Assembly (NCBI RefSeq): GCF_000179595.2
Contig: NZ_JH556653.1
Coordinates: 1,526,192 to 1,590,191 of the forward strand
Origin: Acetivibrio cellulolyticus CD2
GTDB lineage: Bacteria > Bacillota > Clostridia > Acetivibrionales > Acetivibrionaceae
Direction: 5' to 3'
Length of the DNA stretch: 64,000 nt
Every line of letters begins with the position of its first letter. The first letter of the stretch is position 1. This document shows, in pieces, positions 1 to 9,300 of the stretch. The notes below the pieces were generated by a model. It did no database searches, was not told where the DNA came from, and was given only the letters and a program-made list of their open reading frames with translations. The position numbers were made by a program, and so were the translations under genes.

Positions 1-176
1 TACATCTCTTCTAACTTTTTACATCTGATTTTTTAAGTCATTTTGCAAATGCCTAATATTAATTAAAGTAGAACCATATATAAAAGCACTAAATGTAATA
101 ATTTTACTATACCATACCTTAGTAATTATGTCACTAAAAGGGATTAAGTTTTACTATTTTAATATAATATTATGTA

Positions 177-206
177 AAAGGGATGTTGCATTCGCAACAC
201 CCCTTT
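177..206 (-). terminator. Rho-independent terminator of the scaffoldin gene
   Basis: Arms AAAGGG-A-TGTTGC and GCAACA-C-CCCTTT enclose an ATTC loop. Read on the minus strand the hairpin is followed by TTTT. It lies about 50 bases past the stop of the cohesin/CBM2 gene. Confidence 0.75.
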
Positions 207-254
207 AAAACAGCTAGTTATTGTGTTAATAAAGTTTACAGCACATAAATACGT

Positions 255-2579
255 TTATTTCACAGTAAAGTTAGTTGGTGCTGTATTTGTTCCGCTAAAT
301 GAAATATTAAATCCAAAAGATACTGATCCACCTGCGGGAATTGAAGCATTATAACTTTCGCCATTGATTGTCATAGAAGTACCGCTCTGATTATATTTAC
401 AATTCCATCCATTTGTTATTTTCTGATCACCTGAATAATTAAAGTTAAGCGTCCAGTTGTTGAGTGGTGAAGAACTGTTATTTTTTATAGTGATACTTAC
501 TGTAGCTCCACTGTTCCATGCATTTTGGCTGTAGCTCACTGAATAATCTCCAGATGAAGCTGGTGTTGGTGTAGAAACTGGTGTTGATGTTACTGGTGTT
601 GTTATTGGTGTTGATACTGTTCCTCCACCGTTTATTGATCCTTGGATTAATGTTGTAGATACAGTATTAAGGTTTTTGTCACCAAATGTTGCACCACTTA
701 TACTTACAGTAGTAGCTGAAGAATTTAATACTTTAAATGTAAGATTTGTAAATACTCCATTGTTACTTATATACTCTCTTGACATTGTATAATCGAGGAA
801 TAATACCTTTATTTTACCAACCGCCTCTTTATTTATAGCGAAGTTTGTAGCAGCATTTGTAACTATGCTTCCAGCTGCTCCACTAACATATTCAAGCTTA
901 CTTGAATCATACGTGATTGTCATGTCTGCAGTGCTGATTCCGCTTGAAGGCACATTTGCAAATCTTATAGGTACTTCTATTGTCGTTCCATAGCCACCTG
1001 ATACTGAGTCTACACTAACAGTGAATCCAGTTCCCATTACTGGTGTCTTTACAGGTGTTACTACTGTCGAAGTCTTTGTTGGTGTTACTACTGTTGAAGT
1101 CTTTGTTGGTGTTACTACAGGTGTTGAAGTCCCTGAACCTACTGATGTTGAATTAACAGTAAAATTGGTCGGCACTGAATTCTTTCCGGTAAATGAAATA
1201 CCAAACCCAAATGATACTGATCCACCTGCAGGAATAGCAGCATTATAATTTAGATTGCTAAATGTCACGGAATTACCACTTTGCGAATAACTTGCACTCC
1301 ATGCATTTGTTATCTTCTGGTCACCTGAGTAATTGAAACTAACTGTCCAGCCATTTACTGGTGAAGATCCGTTATTTTTTATACTTATACTTACAGTAGC
1401 TCCACTATTCCATTCATCTTGGCTATAGCTAACTGAAAAATTTCCAGATGAAGTAGCTGGCGTTGGTGTTGTACGCACTGGTGTTGTTTGCGTCGGTGTT
1501 GTACGCACTGGTGTTGATACTGTTCCACCACCATTTACTGTAATTGTTCCTGAGTTAAATTTTGCTGATACACTATTTAGATTTTTATCTCCGAATGTTG
1601 CACCACTTATACTTACAGTTGAAGTTCCTGAACTTAATGCTTTAAATGTAATATTTGCAAATACTCCACTCTGGCTTATGTATCCATTTGACATTGTATA
1701 GTCAAGAAATAATGCTTTTACTTTACCGTCTGACTCTTTGTTTATTCCAAAGTTTGTAGAAGCGTTTGTAACTATGCTTCCTGCTTCTCCACTTACATAT
1801 TCCAACTTACTTGAATCATACATGATTGTCATATCTGCTGTACTGATTCCACTTGAAGGAATATTTGCAAAACTTACAGGTACTACTATTGTCGATCCAT
1901 TGTTACCTGATACTGAATCTACACTTACTGTAAATCCACTTCCAACTACAACAGGTGTTGATGTTGCTAAAGTCTTTGTTGGTGTTGATACTGCTAAAGT
2001 CTTTGTTGGTGTTGATACTGCTAAAGTCTTTGTTGGTGTTGATACTGTTGAAGTATTAACAGGTGTTGATACTGTTCCACCACCATTTATTGTTCCTGAA
2101 TTTAATGTAGAAGATATTGTACTGAGATTTTTGTCTCCAAATGTTGCGCCACTTATACTTACAGTTGTAGCTCCAGAGCCTAACACTTTAAACGTAAGGT
2201 TTAAAAATACTCCACTCTGGCTTATGTATCCATTTGACATTGTATAGTCAAGGAATAATGCTTTTATTTTACCGTCTGACTCTTTGTTTATTCCAAAGTT
2301 TGTAGAAGCGTTTGTAACTATGCTTCCTGCTTCTCCTTTTACATATTCCAACTTACTTGAATCATACGTGATTGTCATATCTGCTGTACTGATTCCGTTT
2401 GAAGGAACATTTGCAAAGTTTACAGGTACTACTATTGTCGCCCCATTTTCACCTGACGCTGAACCTACACTAACTGTAAATCCAGTTGCTGCCTCCGTTC
2501 TTTCCACTTGTATCATCATGCATAAAATAAATGCACATAATACTAGGGAAATAACCTTTTTGATTTTTGACATGTACAT
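255..2579 (-). CDS. Scaffoldin-like protein: three cohesins, two CBM2 modules
   Basis: Secreted, non-catalytic 774-residue protein. A signal peptide (about 1-31) is followed by cohesin 1 (33-165), a Thr/Pro linker with repeats of STPTKTLAV, cohesin 2 (215-347), CBM2 (380-477), a second Thr/Pro linker, cohesin 3 (518-650) and a C-terminal CBM2 (about 682-774). The cohesins carry the type-I-like core (MTITYDSSKLEYV, then ALFLDYTMS, then SGATFGDKNLS). The CBM2 modules keep the NGWTVSFNYSGDQKIT core but have no terminal cysteine pair. There is no dockerin, SLH domain or sortase motif, so it should be a free scaffold that binds cellulose itself and docks up to three dockerin-bearing partners. The start is ATG 2579 with GAGGAGG seven bases upstream; a second ATG at 2573 is possible. 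Cohesins 1 and 2 are nearly identical over stretches of DNA. Domain identity is firm; which dockerins it binds is unknown. Confidence 0.93.
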   Translation of the reverse strand: MYMSKIKKVISLVLCAFILCMMIQVERTEAATGFTVSVGSASGENGATIVVPVNFANVPSNGISTADMTITYDSSKLEYVKGEAGSIVTNASTNFGINKESDGKIKALFLDYTMSNGYISQSGVFLNLTFKVLGSGATTVSISGATFGDKNLSTISSTLNSGTINGGGTVSTPVNTSTVSTPTKTLAVSTPTKTLAVSTPTKTLATSTPVVVGSGFTVSVDSVSGNNGSTIVVPVSFANIPSSGISTADMTIMYDSSKLEYVSGEAGSIVTNASTNFGINKESDGKVKALFLDYTMSNGYISQSGVFANITFKALSSGTSTVSISGATFGDKNLNSVSAKFNSGTITVNGGGTVSTPVRTTPTQTTPVRTTPTPATSSGNFSVSYSQDEWNSGATVSISIKNNGSSPVNGWTVSFNYSGDQKITNAWSASYSQSGNSVTFSNLNYNAAIPAGGSVSFGFGISFTGKNSVPTNFTVNSTSVGSGTSTPVVTPTKTSTVVTPTKTSTVVTPVKTPVMGTGFTVSVDSVSGGYGTTIEVPIRFANVPSSGISTADMTITYDSSKLEYVSGAAGSIVTNAATNFAINKEAVGKIKVLFLDYTMSREYISNNGVFTNLTFKVLNSSATTVSISGATFGDKNLNTVSTTLIQGSINGGGTVSTPITTPVTSTPVSTPTPASSGDYSVSYSQNAWNSGATVSITIKNNSSSPLNNWTLNFNYSGDQKITNGWNCKYNQSGTSMTINGESYNASIPAGGSVSFGFNISFSGTNTAPTNFTVK
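1963..2050. repeat. Tandem repeats encoding a Thr/Pro linker
   Basis: A 27-base unit (plus strand: AAAGTCTTTGTTGGTGTTGA followed by TACTGCT) occurs about three times. It encodes the STPTKTLAV linker between cohesins 1 and 2. A related set of shorter units lies at about 1040-1125 between CBM2 and cohesin 3. Confidence 0.85.
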
Positions 2580-3220
2580 AAAACATCCTCCTCAAAATAA
2601 TTAAAATATATATCTCTAAAACCCACTAGCATAATGGGTTCAGAATATACTCACATACCTTTTCATCAACTTAATCTCTATAATTTACCATTTCATTAAC
2701 CAAGTCGCATACTATTCTCTTATTTTTCATATAAATAAAGTTGATTATTATAATGTCTAAAAATAATGGTATAAGAAACATATATTTGTTAATAGTTTTT
2801 GTAATTAAATTTAAGAGCACCACGTTATATGCTATTTTGATATGCTATGTCGAAGTCTAATATTTTTTGAAGCGATAGTTAATGGATACAATGAATTAAA
2901 TATAGTCAAATCTGAATGATATTTTCAATTTGACAGTCTATATAGAAATTTAATCCTCCTAACTATAAAATAATATTACCACAGTTCTTCTTAAATTCAT
3001 ATTATCTATGCGAAAAAAAGAAAAATTTTGAGGGGTATGTTTACAGTTATTTTGATTTGATAAGCTGTATGCGCTATTGACACTAAATTTCATCAAAGAT
3101 ATAATATTAATTATGGTAGTAAAAAATCCCAATAAATTCAATAGCATCTTATAACCTCTAAATCTTTTATTAATCATCAACGGTTATAAAAAAACTAAAT
3201 ATACAATACTGATATGGAGT
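2580..3220. other. Divergent intergenic region
   Basis: AT-rich spacer between the scaffoldin (-) and the stalk-propeller gene (+). It contains the scaffoldin ribosome binding site and the strong plus-strand promoter listed separately. A 73-codon open frame on the minus strand (2959-3180) has no ribosome binding site and no recognisable product, so I do not call it. No clear minus-strand promoter was found. Confidence 0.6.
3077..3105 (+). promoter_or_regulatory. Consensus sigma-A promoter
   Basis: TTGACA (3077-3082), a 17-base spacer and TATAAT (3100-3105): a perfect vegetative consensus. Predicted transcription starts near 3112 and leaves a leader of about 115 bases before the stalk-propeller gene. 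Confidence 0.8.
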
Positions 3221-3229
3221 GTGATTTAT

Positions 3230-6200
3230 TTGAAAGGTCTAAAATTCACCAGAAAGTTTCTTGCTGTTTTTGTTTTACTTGTCTATGTAGTGATGATTCA
3301 ACCAATGAGTGCTTTTTCAAGTGATTATTCAAGTATAATCAGCAGCAGGCTAAAAAACGCAATCGTTTTATGTATTGGCACACCTAAAGCATACGTAAAT
3401 AATGTTGAAACGGTTATCGATAATCAGAACACTGACATAATGCCAGTAATTGTTAATGGTAGATCATTAGTACCAGTTCGTTTTATATCAGAAAAACTTG
3501 GCGCACAAATAAACTGGAATGCATCAACTTCGACAGCAACTATTCTTTATGGCGATCAAACTGCTTCTATCACTTTGAACAGCAGCAAATTTTCATTGAA
3601 TAACAGCACTTATAACCTGGATGCACCTGCCAGTAGTATTGGGGGGAGATTATACCTTCCCTTAAGAACAATGGTTGAAAAAATAATGAATAAGAATATT
3701 CTTTATTACGATGGTGTTATAATTGTTAGTGATGTTAAGGATTTATTTAACATTAATGCTGAAAAAGAAATGCTGAAACAAGTAAAGTATCTATTTTATG
3801 AAACAATTTTAGAAAGTAGAGTTATATGTAATAATAGATTAAAGCTCGATATTCCAGTTGCTTTTTCTAATGCTACAATACCACCTAGTACAGATAAATC
3901 TACTGTCATAGATGTATTATGGCAAAACAATATTGATGGTTCAATAATTCAAGTTATACATACGGATGTTTCAATAACCAATAAACAGGTAGGTCAATAC
4001 AAGAATGAGATTTTAAATAATATCATAGCGTCGTTGAATGAAAACTTTGAAAGCACAAAATGGATTGAAAATAAACTTTATAGCGTCAATGGAATCAACG
4101 TCTTGAGAAGTGATGGGATTATAAAAAGTCCTGACAATGATATTCCATTATATATGTCAAATGCTTACTTTTCTTTGGGTGGCAAAGAATATTCAGTGAT
4201 GTTTATGTGCGATAGTAACGAAATCTATTTATGGAAGAATGCCTTAAACAGAATGATAAATAGCATAAGGATTGGAAAATTTACTCCATCAGCTGCATCC
4301 TCTAATGAAATACATCCTCCTCTTTTAATTCCAGGCGATTCAAGTCAAACGAATGGAGTACCATCTTCGACACCATCTCCTGAAATAAATGGTATTGCTT
4401 TAGATTTGAAGCCGGATAATAGTAAGCAAAGTGCTGAATTCAACAGATCAACAATTAACCCTGAAAAGCCAATAATATATATAACAGCTAAAAATAGTAA
4501 GACACTTTATTCAATCAATTATCAGACAAAGGAAGTTTTATATAAAACCTTTGAGAAGACCCCAGAAGCTTTACGGTATTATAACAACAAACTGTATGTT
4601 AGTTTAACCCAGGGACATCAGAGTAATGGTGGAAAAGCAGGTGATATAGCAGCTGTGGACCCAAATACACTTAACGTTTTAGATACTTATTATCTGGATT
4701 TCGACCCATTTGACTTTGTGGTAGGGCATGATGGTTTGCTTTATATAACAGGCGGATCAGATCAATGGACAGATTTGAAAAGTTATGATACATCTACAAA
4801 AACTATGGGTAATAATTCTTCAATCCGAATGGGATCTTATATTGAACTTCATCCTGTTTACGATCGACTATATACTATTGATACAAACGTTTCACCAATA
4901 GATTATAAGATGTATGATTATACAGACGGTGTATTTACAAATAGCTATGATTCACCATACCATGGTGATTATAAAATGTCTCCTTATTTTAAAATCTCTC
5001 CTGACGGCAAATATTTGTTTAACTCAGCAGGGACAATCTTTTCATCAAATGTCTCAAAGGATCAGGATGTTAAATTTGTGTATAATCTTGGGAAGACGTT
5101 TAGCGATATCGAGTTCAATCTTGATACGAATAATTTCTATACTGCAAGCGGGTCTACAATTACAGCCTATGACTATGGTACATTCAGTGCTGCAAAGACT
5201 TATACCACTACAGGAAGTATTCAAAGAATGTTCTTGCGTGATGGAGCTTTTTACTGTGTTTCAATATCAGATAGCATCAAAAACCGTTGTTATATTGAAA
5301 AGGTAGATGCGAACATAACTGACACAGCAACAGTCTCGCCTGTAAAAACATCTGCTTCCAACTCAATTAAATTTACTGGCGCAATTAACAATGCTATTTA
5401 TGATAAGGTAAGGAATAAGATATATGCTATTGATAGTGCATTAAATAATCTTTTTATCGTTGATAACAACTCATACACGATTGAATCCACTATCAAATTA
5501 TTGTATAAGCCATCAAATCTGACGCTTTCAGAAGATAACTCTAAAATATACATTGCAAATCTTGATAAAGATACCTTGATTACTGAGGTTGACATTGACA
5601 ATAAAAAGATTACAAGGAACTTAAGTTACTCAAATAATTATTATGATGACAACTCTAACCTGAAAATCAAAACATCCGGAGATAAGTTGTTTGTGACCTC
5701 TGGTGAGTGGTCTCCAAAGTTATTGGTTTTCGATACTGCATCATTTACAGAATCCAAATTAAGTAAAATGATTGAGTCCGTTGGTGATTTCTACATTAGT
5801 AAAGATGGAAGAACGATTTATACTTGGTACCAGTTTGGCTGGTCATCAGGAAATGCAGGAAGTAATATCTTTAAATATAATATTAATGGAGATACTATAA
5901 CCAAAGAAGCTCAGACTAATTTTTCATATAGTGATTTTAGTCGTGATCCATTGGATACACCTATATTAGTTCTCGAAGATAAGGGAATCGTTATATGTAA
6001 AACAAAAGTGTTTTCCACTAGTACATTACAAAGTACAGGTGTAATGACTTTTGATGAGAACATATATATGGTTAACCCTGATAGTACGCAAGCAATAGGT
6101 AAAACAAAAGTCTATAATATTGGTACTCGTTCAGTAGAGGCCCAACTGACAAAATCACAGTGCACACCGTTGTTTTATGACAATCAAGGGATATTGAACG

Positions 6201-6241
6201 CTCTGTCGGGAAACTCCTTGGTTAGAAATGTTTTGCAATAA
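3230..6241 (+). CDS. Secreted stalk-domain / beta-propeller protein
   Basis: About 1003 residues. The N-terminal signal peptide is followed by a copper-amine-oxidase-N-like 'stalk' domain (about 55-155, with GRSLVPVRFISEKLGA and GGRLYLPLRTM, the typical paired motifs). A mixed alpha/beta stretch follows (about 170-350), then a Pro/Ser linker and a long C-terminal half (about 410-1000) of repeated strands such as IYAIDSALNNLFIVD and SEDNSKIYIANLDKDT, as in YncE/PQQ-type propellers. No catalytic motif is visible; the stalk domain is a common clostridial surface module and does not imply oxidase activity. I use TTG 3230 as start because GGAG (3216-3219) is ten bases upstream; GTG 3221 extends the frame by three codons but abuts that site. 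Role unknown; a surface or wall-associated binding protein is likely. Confidence 0.85.
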   Translation: MKGLKFTRKFLAVFVLLVYVVMIQPMSAFSSDYSSIISSRLKNAIVLCIGTPKAYVNNVETVIDNQNTDIMPVIVNGRSLVPVRFISEKLGAQINWNASTSTATILYGDQTASITLNSSKFSLNNSTYNLDAPASSIGGRLYLPLRTMVEKIMNKNILYYDGVIIVSDVKDLFNINAEKEMLKQVKYLFYETILESRVICNNRLKLDIPVAFSNATIPPSTDKSTVIDVLWQNNIDGSIIQVIHTDVSITNKQVGQYKNEILNNIIASLNENFESTKWIENKLYSVNGINVLRSDGIIKSPDNDIPLYMSNAYFSLGGKEYSVMFMCDSNEIYLWKNALNRMINSIRIGKFTPSAASSNEIHPPLLIPGDSSQTNGVPSSTPSPEINGIALDLKPDNSKQSAEFNRSTINPEKPIIYITAKNSKTLYSINYQTKEVLYKTFEKTPEALRYYNNKLYVSLTQGHQSNGGKAGDIAAVDPNTLNVLDTYYLDFDPFDFVVGHDGLLYITGGSDQWTDLKSYDTSTKTMGNNSSIRMGSYIELHPVYDRLYTIDTNVSPIDYKMYDYTDGVFTNSYDSPYHGDYKMSPYFKISPDGKYLFNSAGTIFSSNVSKDQDVKFVYNLGKTFSDIEFNLDTNNFYTASGSTITAYDYGTFSAAKTYTTTGSIQRMFLRDGAFYCVSISDSIKNRCYIEKVDANITDTATVSPVKTSASNSIKFTGAINNAIYDKVRNKIYAIDSALNNLFIVDNNSYTIESTIKLLYKPSNLTLSEDNSKIYIANLDKDTLITEVDIDNKKITRNLSYSNNYYDDNSNLKIKTSGDKLFVTSGEWSPKLLVFDTASFTESKLSKMIESVGDFYISKDGRTIYTWYQFGWSSGNAGSNIFKYNINGDTITKEAQTNFSYSDFSRDPLDTPILVLEDKGIVICKTKVFSTSTLQSTGVMTFDENIYMVNPDSTQAIGKTKVYNIGTRSVEAQLTKSQCTPLFYDNQGILNALSGNSLVRNVLQ

Positions 6242-6261
6242 TTCAGTTAAAAGTATACACA

Positions 6262-6313
6262 GGGACGGTTCTTACGTCTTTTTCATAACTTTAGTAACGT
6301 AAAGAACCGCCCC
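6262..6313. repeat. Extragenic imperfect palindrome (GGGACGGTTCTT family)
   Basis: GGGACGGTTCTTACGT is repeated in inverse as ACGTAAAGAACCGCCCC, with one mismatch and one extra base, around a 19-base centre. It lies between two convergent genes and could end transcription from both, although no clean T-tract follows on either strand. GGGACGGTTCT palindromes recur in many clostridial genomes (general knowledge, not checked here). Confidence 0.55.
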
Positions 6314-6344
6314 ACAAATAAATCCATATACGCAAAAAAAACAA

Positions 6345-9300
6345 TTAACTTTTAGCCTTACCTTGGGATAGACGTTCTAAAAATTTAGTAACACCCATTC
6401 CATGCACTTCCTTCAGTTGAGTTACTGCCTCAGTGAGATTTGCAAGATTTGAAGCCTCATTTTGGGTCTTTTCCAAACCTTCATTTAAAACTTCACTTAT
6501 CCTACCTAGTTTCTCGCTAAATTCGCCAAGCATCAGAACCGCTTGACCAATTTTGTCATCTCCTTTGACAAGTTTATTTTTACTATATACACTTTTGATT
6601 TCCTGCCAACGAAGCGCTTCCTGTTCACTCAGGCAGCCTACAATTTCTTTCCATTTGAGCATATTTGCCTCTGAACTAGTTGCTAAGGTTTGGGCATCAT
6701 TTTCGTAAGTGCCCGCAATCAAATTATTGAGCTCATCGTCGTTCATGACAGGCAGTATCTTTTCAGAAATCTTGTTCATATTCCTATAAGATCCCTGAAG
6801 TTTGAAAGCCGGCTCATTCCTGTATTCATCGGCCTGAGCGGCAGAACGGATATATTCCATGTTTATTTTCAGTACAATGTCTCGGACCTTTAACAGCTTT
6901 TTAATTACCAGCACAAACTCATTTATCTCTTCTGCTGTATAGTTTCCTTCAAAATCCAACCCTTCCCTCTGGCCATTTCTTGCAATTTCTATAAGGGTAT
7001 AAACATCCTTTTGACTCTTTGTGGCAAGCTTGCTCAAAACAGGATTTGAAGTCAGGCTGTTTTCAATGTAGCTTAGCATAAACGCCTCTTCATTTTCTCT
7101 TAACATGTCTCCGAGATTATAGACGTCAGCTCTGTTTGCCAACATATCCGGAATCTGAAACTTAGAGCCACTCTCAGTATAAGGATTTCCTGCCATCACG
7201 ACAGCAACCTTTTTTCCTCTAAGATCATAGGTCTGGCCAACACCTTTGTATACACCTTCAATTCTGCGCTGTCCATCACAAAGCGGAATAAACTTCTGCA
7301 AAAATTCTGGATTACAGTGCTGTATATCGTCAATATAGATCATTACATTGTTACCCATCTTGAAAGCCAGGTTCAGTTTCTTAATTTCTTCTTTTGCACC
7401 AGTACTCCTTGCTAACGCAGGATCAAGGGAAGTAACTTCATTTCCGATTGCCGGACCGTTTATTTTAACCATGGTTATACCAAGCCTGCTTGCAATGTAC
7501 TCCATAAGGGTTGTCTTTCCATAACCGGGAGGAGATATAAGCAAAAGCATTCCCATCAAATCGGTTCTCTTGTCCTCTCCTGCTACCCCAATCTGCTTTG
7601 CGAGGTTATCTCCAATAAGAGGCAGATATACCTTATCTATAAGCATATTTCTTACAAATGAAGACAGAATATCTGATTTGAATTCATCCAGCTTAAGTTC
7701 ATTTCTACAGCTTTGTGTAAGCTCTTTTTTAAGCTCCTGAAACTCATTGAAATCCTTGACGATAGTTGCATCATACTCTCTCAAGTTTTCCAAAAATCCG
7801 GTGTAGGAAAACGCATATTTTCCTTCCTTAATTATTGGATGATTGCCCACAAGCCCTGATACTTCAGCCTTTGTCCAGGCCTGTATTACACTGCTTGAGT
7901 TATAACTATTTAAAATCAACATGATTATTACTTCATAAACCGCATCGTATCCGTATACCATACCCGATTCCTTAAAAAATGCGTACAACCACTCTCGTAC
8001 CAAGTAGAACAAACCTTCCAGATCGTTTTCGATAATTTTCATTGATTCATTGAAATGCTCCAATGCCTTCTTTTCTTTAAGATAAGTCATAAAAACCTTA
8101 TAAACTTCTTCCGCTTCAAGGCTTATTACAAACATATCTCCCCTCATTAATTCCCTGCAAAGGTAGGTCGAAGCTTCATCTATAAGACCTTTATCAATAA
8201 ATGAAACCTCCAGAAAAGCTTCCTCCATTGAAGACCTTACCTCAGGAATATATGCACTTAAGTCAGGCTCAGCCTTAAAGAATTTTGACACTTTTGCCAG
8301 CTCTTTTAAACGGGTGCCGAATTTTTCTTTTACCGATCCCCCAAAACGTACCCAGAAGAGTTGAGCCATTGCTCTAGCCTTCGCATTAAAAATCAGAAGG
8401 TCTATATTCTTGTGTAAACTTATTAGAGTCCCAAGTATATTCCGGCAGTCCAAATCATGTACACCTTTGGTGTATGCTTCCTGATACCTTGGTTCCATAA
8501 ACTTCTGTATAAACGGCAGCAGCTGCTCATCAGAGTAAGAAGAGAGTTCCTCAACTGAAGTTCCTTCTCTGTTTAAGGCAGCCTCAAATATCTTATACGC
8601 CAGATACTGGGCGCGGTATACAGCATTATTCTCGGATACCAAGCTCTGATCCCATACATGACGGAATTTATCCAGCCTCTCGTCGGCCACTTTATCCCAG
8701 AAATCTGTTCCTGAAATGTGGAAATAGAGTTCTCCATCCTTCTGAACTACGGAAAGATCAAGTTTCTGTGTATTTACAGAGAAATACCTGTTTCCGAATT
8801 TTATTACATTTTTCCCTCCAACAAAGAGATCCTGCTTATCCTTGAGCTGTCGTACAGCTTCTTCCTTAATTGTCTTAAGCCTTCCCTGTATTTCGTCGGC
8901 TTTAACAGTATCCCCAAGTGCCTCAAGCTGATCAACTGTATCTCTTACCTTCTCAATCATTATATCCGATGCAAAGTAGCCGTTTATCTCGTTGATTGTG
9001 GAAAAGCTCTTAAGTCTGTTTGCAATCCCGTTTAACACACGGTCAGAGGCATTTACAAGGGCTGTTACTTTTTTGCTCCGGTTTTCCAAAAGCACCTGTT
9101 TCCTTGCTTCAAAAGCGTTATACAGCTCTTCACGTTTTTCAGATAATTTGATGACATAATCATCAAAATCTGCAAACTTTCCTTCAAGGTCCTCAATTTG
9201 GACCATTACTTTACTTAAGTATTCTTCACACTTTTCGGTAGTATCGGCAATATCGAGGTAATTTACTACCGCCTGGTCTAATAGCTTCATCTGGGAATTG

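Noticed and set aside
1963-2050. Regular repeats that might be a CRISPR array
   Set aside because: Units are contiguous without spacers and encode a Thr/Pro protein linker in frame.
1738-2604. Long plus-strand open frames across the scaffoldin gene
   Set aside because: They are antisense to a gene with clear signal peptide and domains; the open frames come from its codon bias and repeats.
2959-3180. 73-codon open frame on the minus strand between the scaffoldin and stalk-propeller genes
   Set aside because: No ribosome binding site, no recognisable domain, low-complexity AT-rich composition, and it overlaps the plus-strand consensus promoter.
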